The position numbers and the translations under genes are program-made. This document shows positions 25,057 to 35,391 of a stretch of 48,022 bases of DNA, piece by piece. Within the stretch, counting starts at the first letter, position 1. Each line of letters opens with the position of its first letter. A model generated the notes under the pieces. It saw only the letters and a program-made list of their open reading frames with translations. It did no database searches and was not told the origin of the DNA. Source of the stretch: Paenibacillus oenotherae (GTDB lineage Bacteria; Bacillota; Bacilli; Paenibacillales; Paenibacillaceae); contig NZ_JAHZIJ010000030.1 of the NCBI RefSeq assembly GCF_019443105.1, positions 1 through 48,022 of the forward strand, given 5' to 3'.

Positions 25057-27201
25057 TTATTCTGTGCGGAATCGTGACAGTGATTCCTTCAGCTCAGCGG
25101 ATACCGTCCCGAGCTTGTCAGACAGCTCCACGAGCCCTTCGCTAATACTCGTCTGCTCATTGCTAAGAGACGCCACTTCCTGCGATGTAGCTGATGCTTC
25201 CTCAGCAACCGCGCTGACATTCTCCATTGCCCCGGATAGAACCTGCTGTGACTGGTTAAGATTGCTGATGGATTCCGTGACTGATTCCAGCTTCGTCACA
25301 AAACCTCCCATATGGTTCTGAACCGTCAAGAAAATTTGATTCGCTTCCTTAACGGATTGGATCTGCTCCTTGAAGATCGGATAGGCATCAGACAACACAA
25401 GAACAGTCTCATCAATTTCCTTCTGAATCATATCTGTAATCTGGCCTACTACATCAATAGATTGACGGGATTGATCCGCCAGCTTCCTGATCTCGTCGGC
25501 AACAACCATGAACCCTTTGCCTGCAGCACCGGCTCTGGCCGCCTCAATCGTTGCATTCAGGGATAAAATATTCGTTTGCTTCGTCATGTTGTTCAGCACT
25601 TCAAGAATTTTCCGGATGGAGCGCGTGCTCTCCTTCAACCGGTCAACCTTCTCGACCATGGAACGTGTCATCTCTTCCGTTACGCCGGTTTTCTCAATGA
25701 GAATATTCATGTACGACGTCCCTTGCTGACTCGCTCTCTCCACCTCGGAAGCCGCGGCCCCCATATGCTCATTGGCATGAATAACAAGCGCCATCTGCTG
25801 GCTGATCTCGCCTGTCAAATCGCTGCCCTTCTCGGCTTCAACAGCCAGGTTGGTTGCCCCGCCTGCGATTTCCTCTGTAGCTACAGCAATTTCCCTGGCA
25901 GAGGTCGCTGTTTTCTTCGATGCCTCGGTCAACTGACCTGCGGTTGCCAGCACATCCTGTGCCGATTGATTGGCTTGGGTAACGAGTGTCGTAATCTGAG
26001 CCATCATCTGGTTGAAGCTCTGTGACAGCTGCCCAATCTCATCCTTCTTGTTCACATCGGATCTGACAAACAGATTGCCGCGCTCGCCTTCATTCATCAG
26101 ATTGCGAAGCTTGATCAGCGGAATCGCTACGATACGGATGACGAGCAGGCCAATCAAGATTGCCAGCAGAGCAGCCAGACCTGCCATCATATACGTCATG
26201 TTGCGAATTTGCTTGGCATCCTTCACAAGCTCATCTACCGGAATCGAGCCGACCAAATGCCATTTCGTAGACTCAAATGTGTTATAGATCGTGAGCAAAT
26301 CTTCTCCGCCCGCTGCTTTCATCTCGAACGAACCGCTCGTCTCCTCGGCAGGAATTTTGACAAGAGCTTCCTTCTCCAGATGCTCTTCATTCTGATCAAA
26401 TATGACCCTGTGATTCTGGTCAATGATGGTGACATCACTGCCGACTCCCAATTGCAAATCCTCAAGCTGCTTCGCTATTTCATCCAAATATACTTCGATA
26501 ATCAATATAAAGTTGCTTTCACTGGTCGTTAAATTTTTCAGCACCCGGCCAATTGCGAAAGTCGCTTTATTGGAGTCTCCGTTGTACCCCTTCAGCTTCG
26601 TCGGAAGCCATATGCTGCGCCCGTCCTGATCCCGGATCGCTTTCATCCAGTCCGATTTCTGCGCAGCAGGAACGTCGAGAGTCGTAATACCGAACGATAT
26701 GCCGCTCTCTCCCTCTTTGATCGGAATAATACTGCCGCCCGCGATGGTTTTGTTGCCCATTAGATAAGTAAAGAGCATATCGGTCAGCTTCTTCTTCCCT
26801 TGAAACTTCTCATATTCGTCCTTGCTCCGGGTCAAGACACGCAATTCATCCTGAAGGTTCTTGTCCATCAGCATCTGCATCGTCAGATTCTCGTAGTTGT
26901 CGAACATCAAATCAAGCTTGCCGGTTGACTGCGCGATAGCTACAGAGCTGGAGTCCGTCACCTTGTCCTGTATAATCGACTTCGAAGTCGAATAGGAGAA
27001 TAAGCCTACAATAAGTACACAAATCAGAATCGCACTGAAAATAATTAAAAACAATTTAACCCCGATCGATTTGATGGGATTGCCAAGCTTCATGCCTTTC
27101 AGGCTTTGAATTGCTGATGAGTAGCGGGATTGTGCAGGTGATTCCGATTGGGTTGGTTGCGTTTTCATTTTTTTGATTTTTTTCAGCATCATGGACACCA
27201 C
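25057..27201 (-). CDS. Methyl-accepting chemotaxis protein with extracellular Cache-type sensor
   Basis: 714 residues. An unusually long cytosolic N-terminus (about 45 basic residues) is followed by membrane helix 1 (about 49-70), an extracellular sensor of about 260 residues resembling dCache, and membrane helix 2 (about 333-355). A HAMP domain (about 356-410) and the methyl-accepting signalling domain follow, with the conserved hairpin tip around TNILSLNATIEAARAGAAG and VVADEIRKLADQS. It should relay an unknown ligand signal to CheA. It is monocistronic with its own terminator. The 288 bases upstream (27202-27489) contain the YrrO terminator and no further gene. Confidence 0.93.
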   Translation of the reverse strand: MVSMMLKKIKKMKTQPTQSESPAQSRYSSAIQSLKGMKLGNPIKSIGVKLFLIIFSAILICVLIVGLFSYSTSKSIIQDKVTDSSSVAIAQSTGKLDLMFDNYENLTMQMLMDKNLQDELRVLTRSKDEYEKFQGKKKLTDMLFTYLMGNKTIAGGSIIPIKEGESGISFGITTLDVPAAQKSDWMKAIRDQDGRSIWLPTKLKGYNGDSNKATFAIGRVLKNLTTSESNFILIIEVYLDEIAKQLEDLQLGVGSDVTIIDQNHRVIFDQNEEHLEKEALVKIPAEETSGSFEMKAAGGEDLLTIYNTFESTKWHLVGSIPVDELVKDAKQIRNMTYMMAGLAALLAILIGLLVIRIVAIPLIKLRNLMNEGERGNLFVRSDVNKKDEIGQLSQSFNQMMAQITTLVTQANQSAQDVLATAGQLTEASKKTATSAREIAVATEEIAGGATNLAVEAEKGSDLTGEISQQMALVIHANEHMGAAASEVERASQQGTSYMNILIEKTGVTEEMTRSMVEKVDRLKESTRSIRKILEVLNNMTKQTNILSLNATIEAARAGAAGKGFMVVADEIRKLADQSRQSIDVVGQITDMIQKEIDETVLVLSDAYPIFKEQIQSVKEANQIFLTVQNHMGGFVTKLESVTESISNLNQSQQVLSGAMENVSAVAEEASATSQEVASLSNEQTSISEGLVELSDKLGTVSAELKESLSRFRTE

Positions 27202-27423
27202 CTTACTTAATGTTAGAATCCTACGTTGTCATCGATCTGTGGGTATGTGTCGCTGTCGTAACAAAGCATTATGTAATTCTAGTTAAAGATTCGACGTAAT
27301 GAATCCAAATCCTCCCTATTACCTAAGACTTTCTACACACTCCAGCAATACCTTAACTCTTATATCGGCTGTTTCAATCCCATATGTTATAAGAGCTGAC
27401 GATTACAGAGGCGGACAGCGCAC

Positions 27424-27465
27424 AAAAAACCCTTTTCCGCCGAGCTTTACGTACAGAAAAGGGTT
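27424..27465 (-). terminator. Terminator after the yrrO-like gene
   Basis: AACCCTTTTC (27428-27437) pairs perfectly with GAAAAGGGTT (27456-27465), 18-base loop, followed by six U in the minus direction. It closes the long yrr block. Confidence 0.88.
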
Positions 27466-27489
27466 GGATGACTGATAGGCTCTACAGAT

Positions 27490-28743
27490 CTATGGACGGA
27501 CACGCTTGCGCATCATATCCATCGGCTTCACGGGGTGCTCCGTCTTCATCACGATATGCTGCAATGGATGACGGGCAGCATCAAGCTTGCTTCCGGCTTC
27601 ATCAGCAATATCACCGACTGTTTGTTTGAAGAAGGTTCCGTGCGGCCCGAAGAACTCCACCTCTTGTCCCGGCTTGAAATGGTTGCGCTGCTGAACAACA
27701 GCAAGCCCGCTTTCCTCATCATAGGACAATACAACCCCGGCAAAATCATATGGCGCCTGCTTATCCTCGGGCTCATAAATATGATCCTCAGCTCCCGGCG
27801 TGTCATAGAAGAATCCTGTGTTGAGCGGCCTGTTCGCCGCTTTGTGTATGTCTTCAAGCCATTCCTGCTTCAGCTCGTAATGCTCCGGATCGGCCATATA
27901 CGAATCGATTGCCTGCCGGTAAGCATTCACAACCGTCGCAACATAATGCACACTCTTCATGCGGCCCTCAATTTTGAAGCTGTCTACCCCGACATCAATA
28001 AGATCCGGTATAAACTCAAGCATGCACAGATCCTTGGAGCCCATCGTAAATTTGTCCTCTTCCGGACTGAACATAGGCAGGTCTTCTTCAAAGATGTCAT
28101 ACTTCCACCGGCATGATTGCGAGCATCCGCCGCGATTGGAATCTCTGTCCGTGAAGTGATTGGATAATACGCAGCGACCGGAAAAAGAAGAGCACATGGC
28201 GCCGTGGATAAACGCTTCAATCTCGATATCCACATTCGCCTTGATCGCGGCGATATCCTCGAAGCTGGTCTCACGGGCAAGCACGACGCGCGGCAGCCCT
28301 TCTTCCTTCCAGAACTGGACAGCCTGCCAGTTCAAGGTCGATTGCTGCGTGCTGAGATGCACCTCAAGCTTGGGAGCTACACGCTGCGCCGTTTCAATGA
28401 TGATGGGATCGGCCGCAATAATGGCAGCGATTCCGGCTTCCTCAAGAGCGCGCAAATAATCCTCCAGGCCGGCAATATCCTCATTATGCGCATAAATATT
28501 CGTAGCTACAAATACCTTCGCTCCATATCGGCTTGCGAACTCGACGCCTTCCTTCATTTCAGCAAAACTGAAATTATCCGCATTGGAACGAAGCCCGTAT
28601 TTCTGCCCGCCGATATAGACTGCATCCGCTCCGTAATGAACAGCGAATTTCAGCTTCTCCAAATTGCCTGCAGGCGCAAGCAGCTCCGGCTTTGAAAGCC
28701 GATGACGTTTCCCTGTGTAGCGGGGCTTCGTTTGGATTGACAT
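27490..28743 (-). CDS. yrrO: U32 family protein, tRNA ho5U34 hydroxylation protein (YrrO/TrhP2-like)
   Basis: 417 residues. The U32 signature is EAFIHGAMCSSFSGRCVLS, with further cysteines in GGCSQSCRWKYD that would bind an iron-sulfur cluster, and the N-terminal barrel starts KPELLAPAGNLEKLKFA. In B. subtilis the YrrN/YrrO pair is needed for prephenate-dependent 5-hydroxyuridine at tRNA position 34; this follows from family knowledge and from the conserved gene order. GGAG lies 10 bases before ATG. It follows the YrrN-like gene by 63 bases. Confidence 0.9.
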   Translation of the reverse strand: MSIQTKPRYTGKRHRLSKPELLAPAGNLEKLKFAVHYGADAVYIGGQKYGLRSNADNFSFAEMKEGVEFASRYGAKVFVATNIYAHNEDIAGLEDYLRALEEAGIAAIIAADPIIIETAQRVAPKLEVHLSTQQSTLNWQAVQFWKEEGLPRVVLARETSFEDIAAIKANVDIEIEAFIHGAMCSSFSGRCVLSNHFTDRDSNRGGCSQSCRWKYDIFEEDLPMFSPEEDKFTMGSKDLCMLEFIPDLIDVGVDSFKIEGRMKSVHYVATVVNAYRQAIDSYMADPEHYELKQEWLEDIHKAANRPLNTGFFYDTPGAEDHIYEPEDKQAPYDFAGVVLSYDEESGLAVVQQRNHFKPGQEVEFFGPHGTFFKQTVGDIADEAGSKLDAARHPLQHIVMKTEHPVKPMDMMRKRVRP

Positions 28744-28806
28744 CCTCGTTCATCTCCTGCATCTTATTTGAACAGCACCTATGGACCGGGCTATTCGTTC
28801 TTCCAC

Positions 28807-29766
28807 TTAATACACTTGCTCTTTGTAAAAGAAACCGTAAGAAAGCTCTCTCGCTGGATTCTGCAGCTCCTTGATCGCGTCCAGCCACTGCTCCTGGAAT
28901 GTGTACCCTTCAGGGTCGGCACAATAAGCATCAATCACAGCGCGGTAGGCTCTGACGACCGTTTCATTATATTCGATCGATTTCAACAGACCTTCAATCT
29001 TGAGGCTGTCGATGCCGACCTCCATCAATTCCTGCAAATTCTCAATCATGCACAGGTCGTCCGAGCTCATAATATGGGTGCCATTATCATCCTCATAGAT
29101 CGGGAACTGCTCGTCCGGACGCTCAACCTCAATCAGATACCGCTCATTCTCCCGATAACGGGGCTGGCCGGAATTGGATTCCGCCTTTTGCGGCTTCGTG
29201 TCTGACTCATTCTGATGCTCCAGGTAACTGTGAACTAGCGGACGCTTGGAGTGATAAATATTAGTAAGGCCATGCACTTGAACCTGTACCGCAAGTGATG
29301 TGTGCGCCTTAGCCTCCAGCACCTGATCCATATTAAGCTCTCGGGCAAGCACGACTCGGACAGCGCCTCTGCGTCCCCAGTAATTGGCCGTTTCGTAATT
29401 GGTTGATGTCATCTCTGCATTCCAGTGCAGCGCCATGCCTGGTGCTGCACTGCGCGCCGCCATAAGAACGGCCGGATCGCCAAACACCAGAGCATCCACA
29501 CCAGCATCATGCAGACTGCGAATGTAATCAGGCAATGTGCCAACGGTTACATTGTCCATCAAATTGTTTAAAGCAGCGTAGATCCGCACACCCCTCGGAT
29601 GTGCCAGCTTCACCGCTTCCGCGATCATGGCAGCGTCGAATTCGCCCGCCAGCCGCAATCCATAACGGGATTCACCGATAACAAACGCATCCGCTCCCGC
29701 CTCTATAAGACGCTCCATCTCTTCTAAGGAAGCGGCGCTTGTCAGCAGCTCCGGCTTTGTTGTCAT
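28807..29766 (-). CDS. yrrN: U32 family protein, partner in tRNA ho5U34 synthesis (YrrN/TrhP1-like)
   Basis: 319 residues. It has the same barrel start as YrrO (PELLTSAASLEEMERLIEAGAD), but the U32 signature position reads QVQVHGLTNIYHSKRPLV without the cysteines, as expected for the degenerate YrrN partner. ATG 29766 was chosen because AGGGAG lies about 9 bases before it; the in-frame ATG at 29796 would run into mltG. In B. subtilis a methyltransferase gene (yrrM/trmR) lies between yrrL and yrrN; here mltG and yrrN are only 13 bases apart. Confidence 0.88.
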   Translation of the reverse strand: MTTKPELLTSAASLEEMERLIEAGADAFVIGESRYGLRLAGEFDAAMIAEAVKLAHPRGVRIYAALNNLMDNVTVGTLPDYIRSLHDAGVDALVFGDPAVLMAARSAAPGMALHWNAEMTSTNYETANYWGRRGAVRVVLARELNMDQVLEAKAHTSLAVQVQVHGLTNIYHSKRPLVHSYLEHQNESDTKPQKAESNSGQPRYRENERYLIEVERPDEQFPIYEDDNGTHIMSSDDLCMIENLQELMEVGIDSLKIEGLLKSIEYNETVVRAYRAVIDAYCADPEGYTFQEQWLDAIKELQNPARELSYGFFYKEQVY

Positions 29767-29779
29767 CTTCTGTATCTCC

Positions 29780-30910
29780 CTATTTGGCAATTTCATTGCT
29801 CAACTTAATATTACGGTTATGCTCTCTGAGCGTTCGTGCGAACAAATGCGCGTTGCTGCCGTCCTTCTTGGTCACATAGTAGAAGTAATCCGTATCCGCC
29901 GGATACAGGGCAGCCTCAATCGATTTCAAGCTCGGCGAAGCGATCGGTCCCGGAGGCAGACCCTTCACCTGGTACGTATTGTAAGGACTGTCTACGAGCA
30001 GGTCCTTCTCATATAGACGCTCTTTGGGCTTATCCAGTGAATACTGCACCGTCGCATCGATCTGCAGCGGCATGCCTTCCTTCATCCGGTTGAAAATAAT
30101 GCTTGCTACGATGGGCCGCTCTTCATCAACAACAACTTCCCGTTCTACAAGTGAAGCAATGGTCAGCAGCGAATGATAATCCAGCTTGCGCTCGGCGAGC
30201 GTCTCTTCCCAATTCTCCGGCAAGGCGTCCAGCTTGCGATCCATCTCCTGCAGCATGCGAAGAATGATGGCCTCCGGCTTGCTTCCTATCTCCAACTCAT
30301 ACGTTTCAGGGAACAGATAGCCTTCGAGACGATGGCGCAGCTGCTTATTGTCCTTAGGGATGCTGCGAACCGTATCAATATCTCCCCATACCTTGTCCGT
30401 ATCAGCCAAAGCGACAAAAGCTTCCTTCCCCACGATTCCTGCAGTCGAGAGCGTATCTGCGATCTGCTCAACCGTGAAGCCTTCCGGAATCGTAAAGCGG
30501 ACCGTTTCCTTCTTCAAGGTTTCCCCCGCATTCAGCTTCGCAATAATCGCATCCCGATCCATTCCAGGTGCCAGCTCGTATACGCCTGCCTGGAAATTCG
30601 GCCCTTCGTCCTTCAAGCGCAAATAATATTTGAACATGAAGGCATCCCGGATGATCCCGTTTTCTTCAAGCTCCTCGGCAAAATCAAAGGGCGACATCCC
30701 CTTCTTAAGCTCCATCTGAATAACAGCGCCATCCGATGTTGGCCGCAGGCCATTCCAGATGTAGAGAGCAAATGCCGCCACAACGGTAACCATAATGCCG
30801 ATCAGGGATAGAATAACCCATGCTGTAATACGAGCTTTCGACGGGCCCCCCTTGCGTTTCTTGTTCTGAACCGGCTTATTATTAACCGGCGGCTGTTCTG
30901 ATCGATCCAA
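29780..30910 (-). CDS. mltG: Endolytic peptidoglycan transglycosylase MltG (YceG/YrrL)
   Basis: 376 residues. A basic cytosolic N-terminus (about 1-27) is followed by one membrane helix (about 28-50, ITAWVILSLIGIMVTVVAAF) and an extracellular YceG domain. The catalytic Glu is in LTIASLVEREVVVDEERP, the core motif is SIIFNRMKEGMPLQIDATVQY, and the end is SPYNTYQVKGLPPGPIASPS. It cuts nascent glycan strands and sets their length. It lies between the DUF1292 genes and yrrN in the conserved order. Confidence 0.93.
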   Translation of the reverse strand: MDRSEQPPVNNKPVQNKKRKGGPSKARITAWVILSLIGIMVTVVAAFALYIWNGLRPTSDGAVIQMELKKGMSPFDFAEELEENGIIRDAFMFKYYLRLKDEGPNFQAGVYELAPGMDRDAIIAKLNAGETLKKETVRFTIPEGFTVEQIADTLSTAGIVGKEAFVALADTDKVWGDIDTVRSIPKDNKQLRHRLEGYLFPETYELEIGSKPEAIILRMLQEMDRKLDALPENWEETLAERKLDYHSLLTIASLVEREVVVDEERPIVASIIFNRMKEGMPLQIDATVQYSLDKPKERLYEKDLLVDSPYNTYQVKGLPPGPIASPSLKSIEAALYPADTDYFYYVTKKDGSNAHLFARTLREHNRNIKLSNEIAK

Positions 30911-31013
30911 TGCCCTATCCTCCGATTCTGCACTACATCAAGATTCGCGGAAAAAGGGCGGTTTGGGGCCGCCCCTTCCATTGCTTATTCAATTGCAGGA
31001 TCTTGAACGCTTC

Positions 31014-31313
31014 TCACGGGCGCTCATCCCCTGCAAACATTAAGTCATCGAATGCTTCGGCTGCTACTTCCCATTCCTCTTCATCATCAATGGATTCCAG
31101 CTCAGGCTCTCCTTCACCGCTGATGACGAACCGGAAAAATGCAACCTCGTCTTGCTTGCGCATCGCATCAGACTGCAGTCCCGCATACATCGTCTCGCCA
31201 ATGGCAAACTCAGCAACGATGCGGAACGGTTCTGTATTGCCTTCTTCACTAACAAGCTCGACTTCTCGACCGTAGACATCCTTAAGTTTGGAAATCTTCA
31301 CAACCTCGGACAC
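31014..31313 (-). CDS. DUF1292 family acidic protein (first of two)
   Basis: 99 residues, highly acidic, with the DUF1292 pattern (KDVYGREVELVSEEGNTEPFRIVAEF, then FFRFV and DDEEEWEVAAEAFDDLM). The start is GTG 31313: AAGGAG lies 8 bases upstream, whereas the in-frame GTG at 31322 overlaps it. It is a diverged neighbour of the second DUF1292 gene 32 bases upstream on the same strand, so a tandem duplication is likely. Function unknown. Confidence 0.8.
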   Translation of the reverse strand: MSEVVKISKLKDVYGREVELVSEEGNTEPFRIVAEFAIGETMYAGLQSDAMRKQDEVAFFRFVISGEGEPELESIDDEEEWEVAAEAFDDLMFAGDERP

Positions 31314-31345
31314 ATCAAGCACTCCTTCTGCACCAAGGATATCCT

Positions 31346-31648
31346 TTAATCGTTCTCATCAATCTCCGCGAGCAGCGTATTGAATGTTTCTTCCACCATG
31401 TTCCATTCTTCCTCATCCTCGATCGTATACAGCTTCAGTTCGTCGCCTTCTTCCTCATAACGGAAAGCGTAAACTTCATCAGCCTCTTCATCCTCTGATT
31501 CGGAATTAAGCGGAACCACCATCATATATTTCTGGTCAGAGCCGTCTACCTCAAACTTCATGACAACCTCGAATTCTTCCTCATTGCCTTCTTCATCCGG
31601 AATATAGATGATTTCCGGCTCTTCGTACTGCATGTCGTCCTTTGTCAT
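31346..31648 (-). CDS. yrzB: DUF1292 family acidic protein (YrzB-like)
   Basis: 100 residues. Acidic, with the family pattern IIYIPDEEGNEEEFEVVMKF, QKYMMVVPL and DEEEWNMVEETFNTLL. ATG 31648 is preferred over the GTG at 31660 because GGTGAGG lies 6 bases before it. It occupies the yrzB position directly downstream of yrrK in the conserved block. Function unknown. Confidence 0.87.
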   Translation of the reverse strand: MTKDDMQYEEPEIIYIPDEEGNEEEFEVVMKFEVDGSDQKYMMVVPLNSESEDEEADEVYAFRYEEEGDELKLYTIEDEEEWNMVEETFNTLLAEIDEND

Positions 31649-31656
31649 CGTTACCC

Positions 31657-32073
31657 TCACCTTTTCGTTTTAGAATCGAGATAATTTTGCAAAATTAGCG
31701 TTGCCGCCATTTTGTCTATTACTAGCTTTCGCTTCTTACGGCTGACGTCCGCTTCGAGCAGAGTGCGCTCGGCCGCGACCGTCGTCAGCCGTTCGTCCCA
31801 AAGGTGAACGGGTACATTTAGCCTTTGCTGCAAATCTTGTGCGAATGCGATGCAAATTTCGCCACGCGGACCGATAGTGCCATTCATATTCTTAGGTAGA
31901 CCAACTACGATCTCGCTCACTTCATGCTCGCGAACCAAGTCCGCGATGGCTTCAAACTCACCGTTGTCACGTCGCTTCTGAACGACTCCGACGCCTTGCC
32001 CGGTCCAGCCGAATGCATCACTGACGGCGACTCCAATATTCCGGTCTCCGTAGTCCAGCCCCATAATGCGCAT
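31657..32073 (-). CDS. yrrK: Putative pre-16S rRNA nuclease / Holliday junction resolvase-like, YqgF
   Basis: 138 residues, the same length as B. subtilis YrrK. The RNase H-like fold starts MRIMGLDYGDRNIGVAVSD with the first catalytic Asp. VVGLPKNMNGTIGPRG and LWDERLTTVAAERTL carry the other acidic residues, and RKKRKLVIDKMAA ends the core. It is essential in several bacteria for 16S rRNA 5' processing. ATG 32073 was preferred over the GTG at 32082, which sits only 2 bases after the GAGAGG. It lies between the IreB-like gene and yrzB. Confidence 0.92.
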   Translation of the reverse strand: MRIMGLDYGDRNIGVAVSDAFGWTGQGVGVVQKRRDNGEFEAIADLVREHEVSEIVVGLPKNMNGTIGPRGEICIAFAQDLQQRLNVPVHLWDERLTTVAAERTLLEADVSRKKRKLVIDKMAATLILQNYLDSKTKR

Positions 32074-32103
32074 ACGACTCACGACCTCTCTTCCGACAAA
32101 ACG

Positions 32104-32367
32104 TTAGCTGCGGTGCTGACTTAAATAGGAACGAACGAGTTCTTCGATCAGCTCATCACGTTCTTTTCTGCGAATTAAACTTCTGGCGTTATTATGACGC
32201 GGAATGTATGCGGGATCTCCGGACAGCAAATAGCCAACGATCTGGTTAATAGGATTGTAGTCCTTCTCCTGCAGCGAATCATATACAGACAGCAAGATCT
32301 CCTTAGAAGAAGCTTCCATTCCTTCAGCCTTCACGTCGAATTTCATCGTCTTGTCCATTGAATTCAT
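32104..32367 (-). CDS. yrzL: IreB family regulatory phosphoprotein (YrzL)
   Basis: 87 residues. Core MKFDVKAEG, then [46 protein letters not shown], characteristic of UPF0297/IreB. In Enterococcus the homologue is phosphorylated by the PASTA kinase IreK and affects cephalosporin resistance. ATG 32367 was chosen because GAGGTG lies 6 bases upstream; the longer frame (32409) adds non-family residues. It lies 49 bases after alaS. Confidence 0.92.
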   Translation of the reverse strand: MNSMDKTMKFDVKAEGMEASSKEILLSVYDSLQEKDYNPINQIVGYLLSGDPAYIPRHNNARSLIRRKERDELIEELVRSYLSQHRS

Positions 32368-32416
32368 CACCAGCACCTCACTTTCCAAGCCGCTTAACAG
32401 CCGTTTCATAACCTTA

Positions 32417-35053
32417 TCATATCACATTTGACTGTGAGAGAACCAGTTCTTCGGCAATTTGGAGCGCTTCATTCATTTTGGATGGATCTTTGCCCCCGGC
32501 TTGCGCCATATCCGGACGCCCTCCGCCGCCGCCGCCGCAGGCTGCTGCTGCTGCTTTTATGATTTTGCCTGCGTTAAATCCTTGCTTCACAAGGTCAGGA
32601 GAAACCGCTGCCACCAGGTTCACTTTCCCCTCTGACGCTGCGGCAAGCACGATGACAGAACTGCTCAGCTTTGCTCTCAACTCATCGACAATACCTCGCA
32701 GCGCATCCATGGATGGAGCATTGACCTCAGCAGCGAGCAGCGTTACACCGCCAACCGTCTTCGCTTTCGTCTCCAGAGAGCCCGCTTCAATCCGTCCGAG
32801 CTTGCTCTGCAGCGATTCATTCTCGCGGCCGAGCTCCTTCACTTGCGCATGCAGCGCTTCGATCCGTTTAGGAACCTCGCTGACGTTGGACTTCAACAGT
32901 CCCGCTGCTTGCTTCAACAGATCAAGCTGGCCCTCAAGATACAAGTAGGCGTGGCGGCCAGTCAACGCTTCAATACGGCGTACGCCTGAACCGATGCCGC
33001 TCTCGCCCACCAGCTTGAAGAGGCCGATCTGAGCCGTATTCGCAACATGGCAGCCGCCGCACAGCTCAAGACTGTAATCCCCGACACGCACGACACGCAC
33101 GACATCGCCATACTTCTCGCCGAATAGCGCCATTGCCCCCATCTCTTTCGCTTCAGCAAGCGATTTGAAGTCGATCTGGAGCTCTGTTCCACGCCATATC
33201 TGTTCATTGACTCTGCGTTCAATATCAGCGAGCTCTTCCGCAGTGATACTGCCGAAGTGCGAGAAGTCGAACCGCAGCCGATCCGGCTCTACGAGCGAGC
33301 CTGCCTGGTTGACATGCCCGCCAAGCACATCCTTGAGCGCACGGTGCAGCAGATGTGTCGCTGTATGATTTTTAATAATATCTTCCCGCACGTCAGCCGC
33401 AACTGCAGCTTGTACCGAACTGCCGACAGTGACCGTCCCGCTCGTTACAACCGCATGATGGACAGGCTGGCCATGCGGCGCTTTGGTAACATCCTCAACC
33501 GCTATCGTAAAGCCCCTGCCGGTGATGATCCCTTTATCTCCGATTTGGCCGCCGCTCTCGGCGTAGAATGGTGTCCGGTCCAGAATGACGAGCACCTGGC
33601 TCCCCTCTCCGGCTGAATCTACCAGGGATGAGCCTTCCACGATCGCAATAATGGATGCCCCTTCATTAACCAGCTCACTGTAGCCTATAAACTCGGATTT
33701 CGTCGTAAAGTCAGCCAGCGGGCCGCCCTGGACATTCATGCCGCCCGTATCCTGGCGCGCTCCCCGTGAAGTGCTGCGCTGCACTTCCATCGCAGCATCA
33801 AAGCCAGCGCGGTCAACCGTCAATCCATTCTCGGAAGCGTAATCCTCCGTCAAATCATATGGAAAACCGAACGTATCATACAGCTTGAATGCGTCGGCGC
33901 CGCCAATCTCATTCTTGCCGGCTTTGGGAGCGGCCGCTACCAGATCAGACAACAGGGCAAGACCATCAGACAATGTCTCATGGAATCGCTCCTCCTCCAT
34001 CCGGATAATCTTCTTGATGTAGTCGCGTTTCTCCACCACATCCGGATAATAGACGCCCATCACCTCGCCGACAGTATCGACCAGCTCATAGAGGAATGGG
34101 CGATCAACGCCAAGCTTCTTCCCGTAGCGGACAGCACGGCGCAGCAATCGGCGAATAACGTATCCACGTCCGTCATTGGTTGGCACTACGCCGTCTCCGA
34201 CAGCGAAGGCAACCGTACGGATATGGTCAGCGATAACCTTGAGCGCCACATCATGCTCTTCATTCTCTTTATATTTCACGCCCGCTACAGCACAGGTCTG
34301 ATCAATGATGGGACGGAAAAGATCGGTGTCAAAGTTGGAGTCAACATCCTGCAGAATGGAAGCGAACCGCTCCAGCCCCGCTCCGGTATCGATGTTCTTA
34401 TTAGGCAGTGGGGTGTAGCTGCCATCCTTATTGTGATTGAATTGCGAGAACACCAGATTCCAAACTTCCAGGAAGCGTTCGTTCTCGCCGCCCGGCCAGC
34501 ATTCCGGATCATTGAGATCACCGTACTTGTCGCCGCGGTCATAGAATATTTCTGTACAAGGACCGCAAGGCCCCTCCCCGATGTCCCAGAAATTCTCATC
34601 CAGCTTGTAGATTCGTTCGGCCGGAATTCCAATCTTCTCATTCCAGAAGCGGTAAGCCTCTTCATCCTCAGGATAGACCGTAACCGACAAGCGCTCCGGA
34701 TCGAAACCGATCCACTGCGGGCCCGTCAGAAACTCCCATGCCCAGGTGATCGCCTCCTCCTTGAAATAATCACCGATAGAGAAGTTGCCAAGCATCTCGA
34801 AGAACGTATGATGACGGCGAGTCTTCCCAACATTCTCGATATCATTCGTTCGAATACATTTCTGCGAGTTGGCGATCCGCGGATTGTCCGGAATTACGCG
34901 CCCGTCAAAATAAGCCTTGAGCGGCGCCATGCCTGCGTTAATCCAGAGCAGCGAAGGATCGTTATGCGGCACGAGCGAGGAGCTCGGTTCGATTGTATGG
35001 CCTTTGCCTTCGAAGAAAGTCAGCCACTTGGAACGGATTTCACTTGCTTTCAT
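32417..35053 (-). CDS. alaS: Alanyl-tRNA synthetase
   Basis: 878 residues, the full family length. The class II aminoacylation core (1-250) has [22 protein letters not shown] and [13 protein letters not shown] tRNA-recognition helical region is followed by the editing domain with zinc ligands [12 protein letters not shown] and CGGCHVANT (about 560-680), and a C-Ala oligomer domain ends with [25 protein letters not shown] lies 9 bases before ATG. Expression is controlled by the T-box leader just upstream. Confidence 0.97.
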   Translation of the reverse strand: MKASEIRSKWLTFFEGKGHTIEPSSSLVPHNDPSLLWINAGMAPLKAYFDGRVIPDNPRIANSQKCIRTNDIENVGKTRRHHTFFEMLGNFSIGDYFKEEAITWAWEFLTGPQWIGFDPERLSVTVYPEDEEAYRFWNEKIGIPAERIYKLDENFWDIGEGPCGPCTEIFYDRGDKYGDLNDPECWPGGENERFLEVWNLVFSQFNHNKDGSYTPLPNKNIDTGAGLERFASILQDVDSNFDTDLFRPIIDQTCAVAGVKYKENEEHDVALKVIADHIRTVAFAVGDGVVPTNDGRGYVIRRLLRRAVRYGKKLGVDRPFLYELVDTVGEVMGVYYPDVVEKRDYIKKIIRMEEERFHETLSDGLALLSDLVAAAPKAGKNEIGGADAFKLYDTFGFPYDLTEDYASENGLTVDRAGFDAAMEVQRSTSRGARQDTGGMNVQGGPLADFTTKSEFIGYSELVNEGASIIAIVEGSSLVDSAGEGSQVLVILDRTPFYAESGGQIGDKGIITGRGFTIAVEDVTKAPHGQPVHHAVVTSGTVTVGSSVQAAVAADVREDIIKNHTATHLLHRALKDVLGGHVNQAGSLVEPDRLRFDFSHFGSITAEELADIERRVNEQIWRGTELQIDFKSLAEAKEMGAMALFGEKYGDVVRVVRVGDYSLELCGGCHVANTAQIGLFKLVGESGIGSGVRRIEALTGRHAYLYLEGQLDLLKQAAGLLKSNVSEVPKRIEALHAQVKELGRENESLQSKLGRIEAGSLETKAKTVGGVTLLAAEVNAPSMDALRGIVDELRAKLSSSVIVLAAASEGKVNLVAAVSPDLVKQGFNAGKIIKAAAAACGGGGGGRPDMAQAGGKDPSKMNEALQIAEELVLSQSNVI

Positions 35054-35083
35054 ACGATTCAGCCTCCAATAGTAAATGAAAAT

Positions 35084-35385
35084 AAAAAAAACGCCCCCAA
35101 AAACAGGGACGAATCAATTCGCGGTACCACCCTGGTTATTGCTCTCCACAGGCCGATCTGACGGCAGGGAAACAAGCAATCTCCTCAAACAGACGTTAAC
35201 GGGTCCATCCGGTGAAGTTCGTTCACACTCCGAAACCAGCATTCGGCCATTCTTCGCCATTAGAATTCTCGCAGCCAGCGGCGCGCTCATGCGCACACGT
35301 TGGAATTCTTTCTCTGATTGGCGGGCTATGGCTTACTAAAGTTTCTTCATCGCTTTGCAATAATGCAGTTGCGCAATTACCTATT
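35084..35385 (-). promoter_or_regulatory. T-box riboswitch leader of alaS
   Basis: The conserved T-box sequence AGGGTGGTACCGCG is on the minus strand at 35120-35133. It is followed by a terminator (35084-35111: CGTCCC pairing with GGGGCG, then eight U). The start of the leader reads GCGATGAAGAAACTTTAGTAA, as in T-box stem I. The specifier should be an alanine codon given the downstream gene; a GCT triplet in GAATGCTGGTTTCGG is a candidate, but I could not fold the leader to confirm it. Uncharged tRNA-Ala is expected to stabilise the antiterminator. Confidence 0.92.
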
Positions 35386-35391
35386 TTCACT

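Noticed and set aside
33980-35161. 393-residue open frame opposite alaS
   Set aside because: It is antisense to the well-conserved alaS, has no homology I recognise and no ribosome binding site; a shadow of codon bias.
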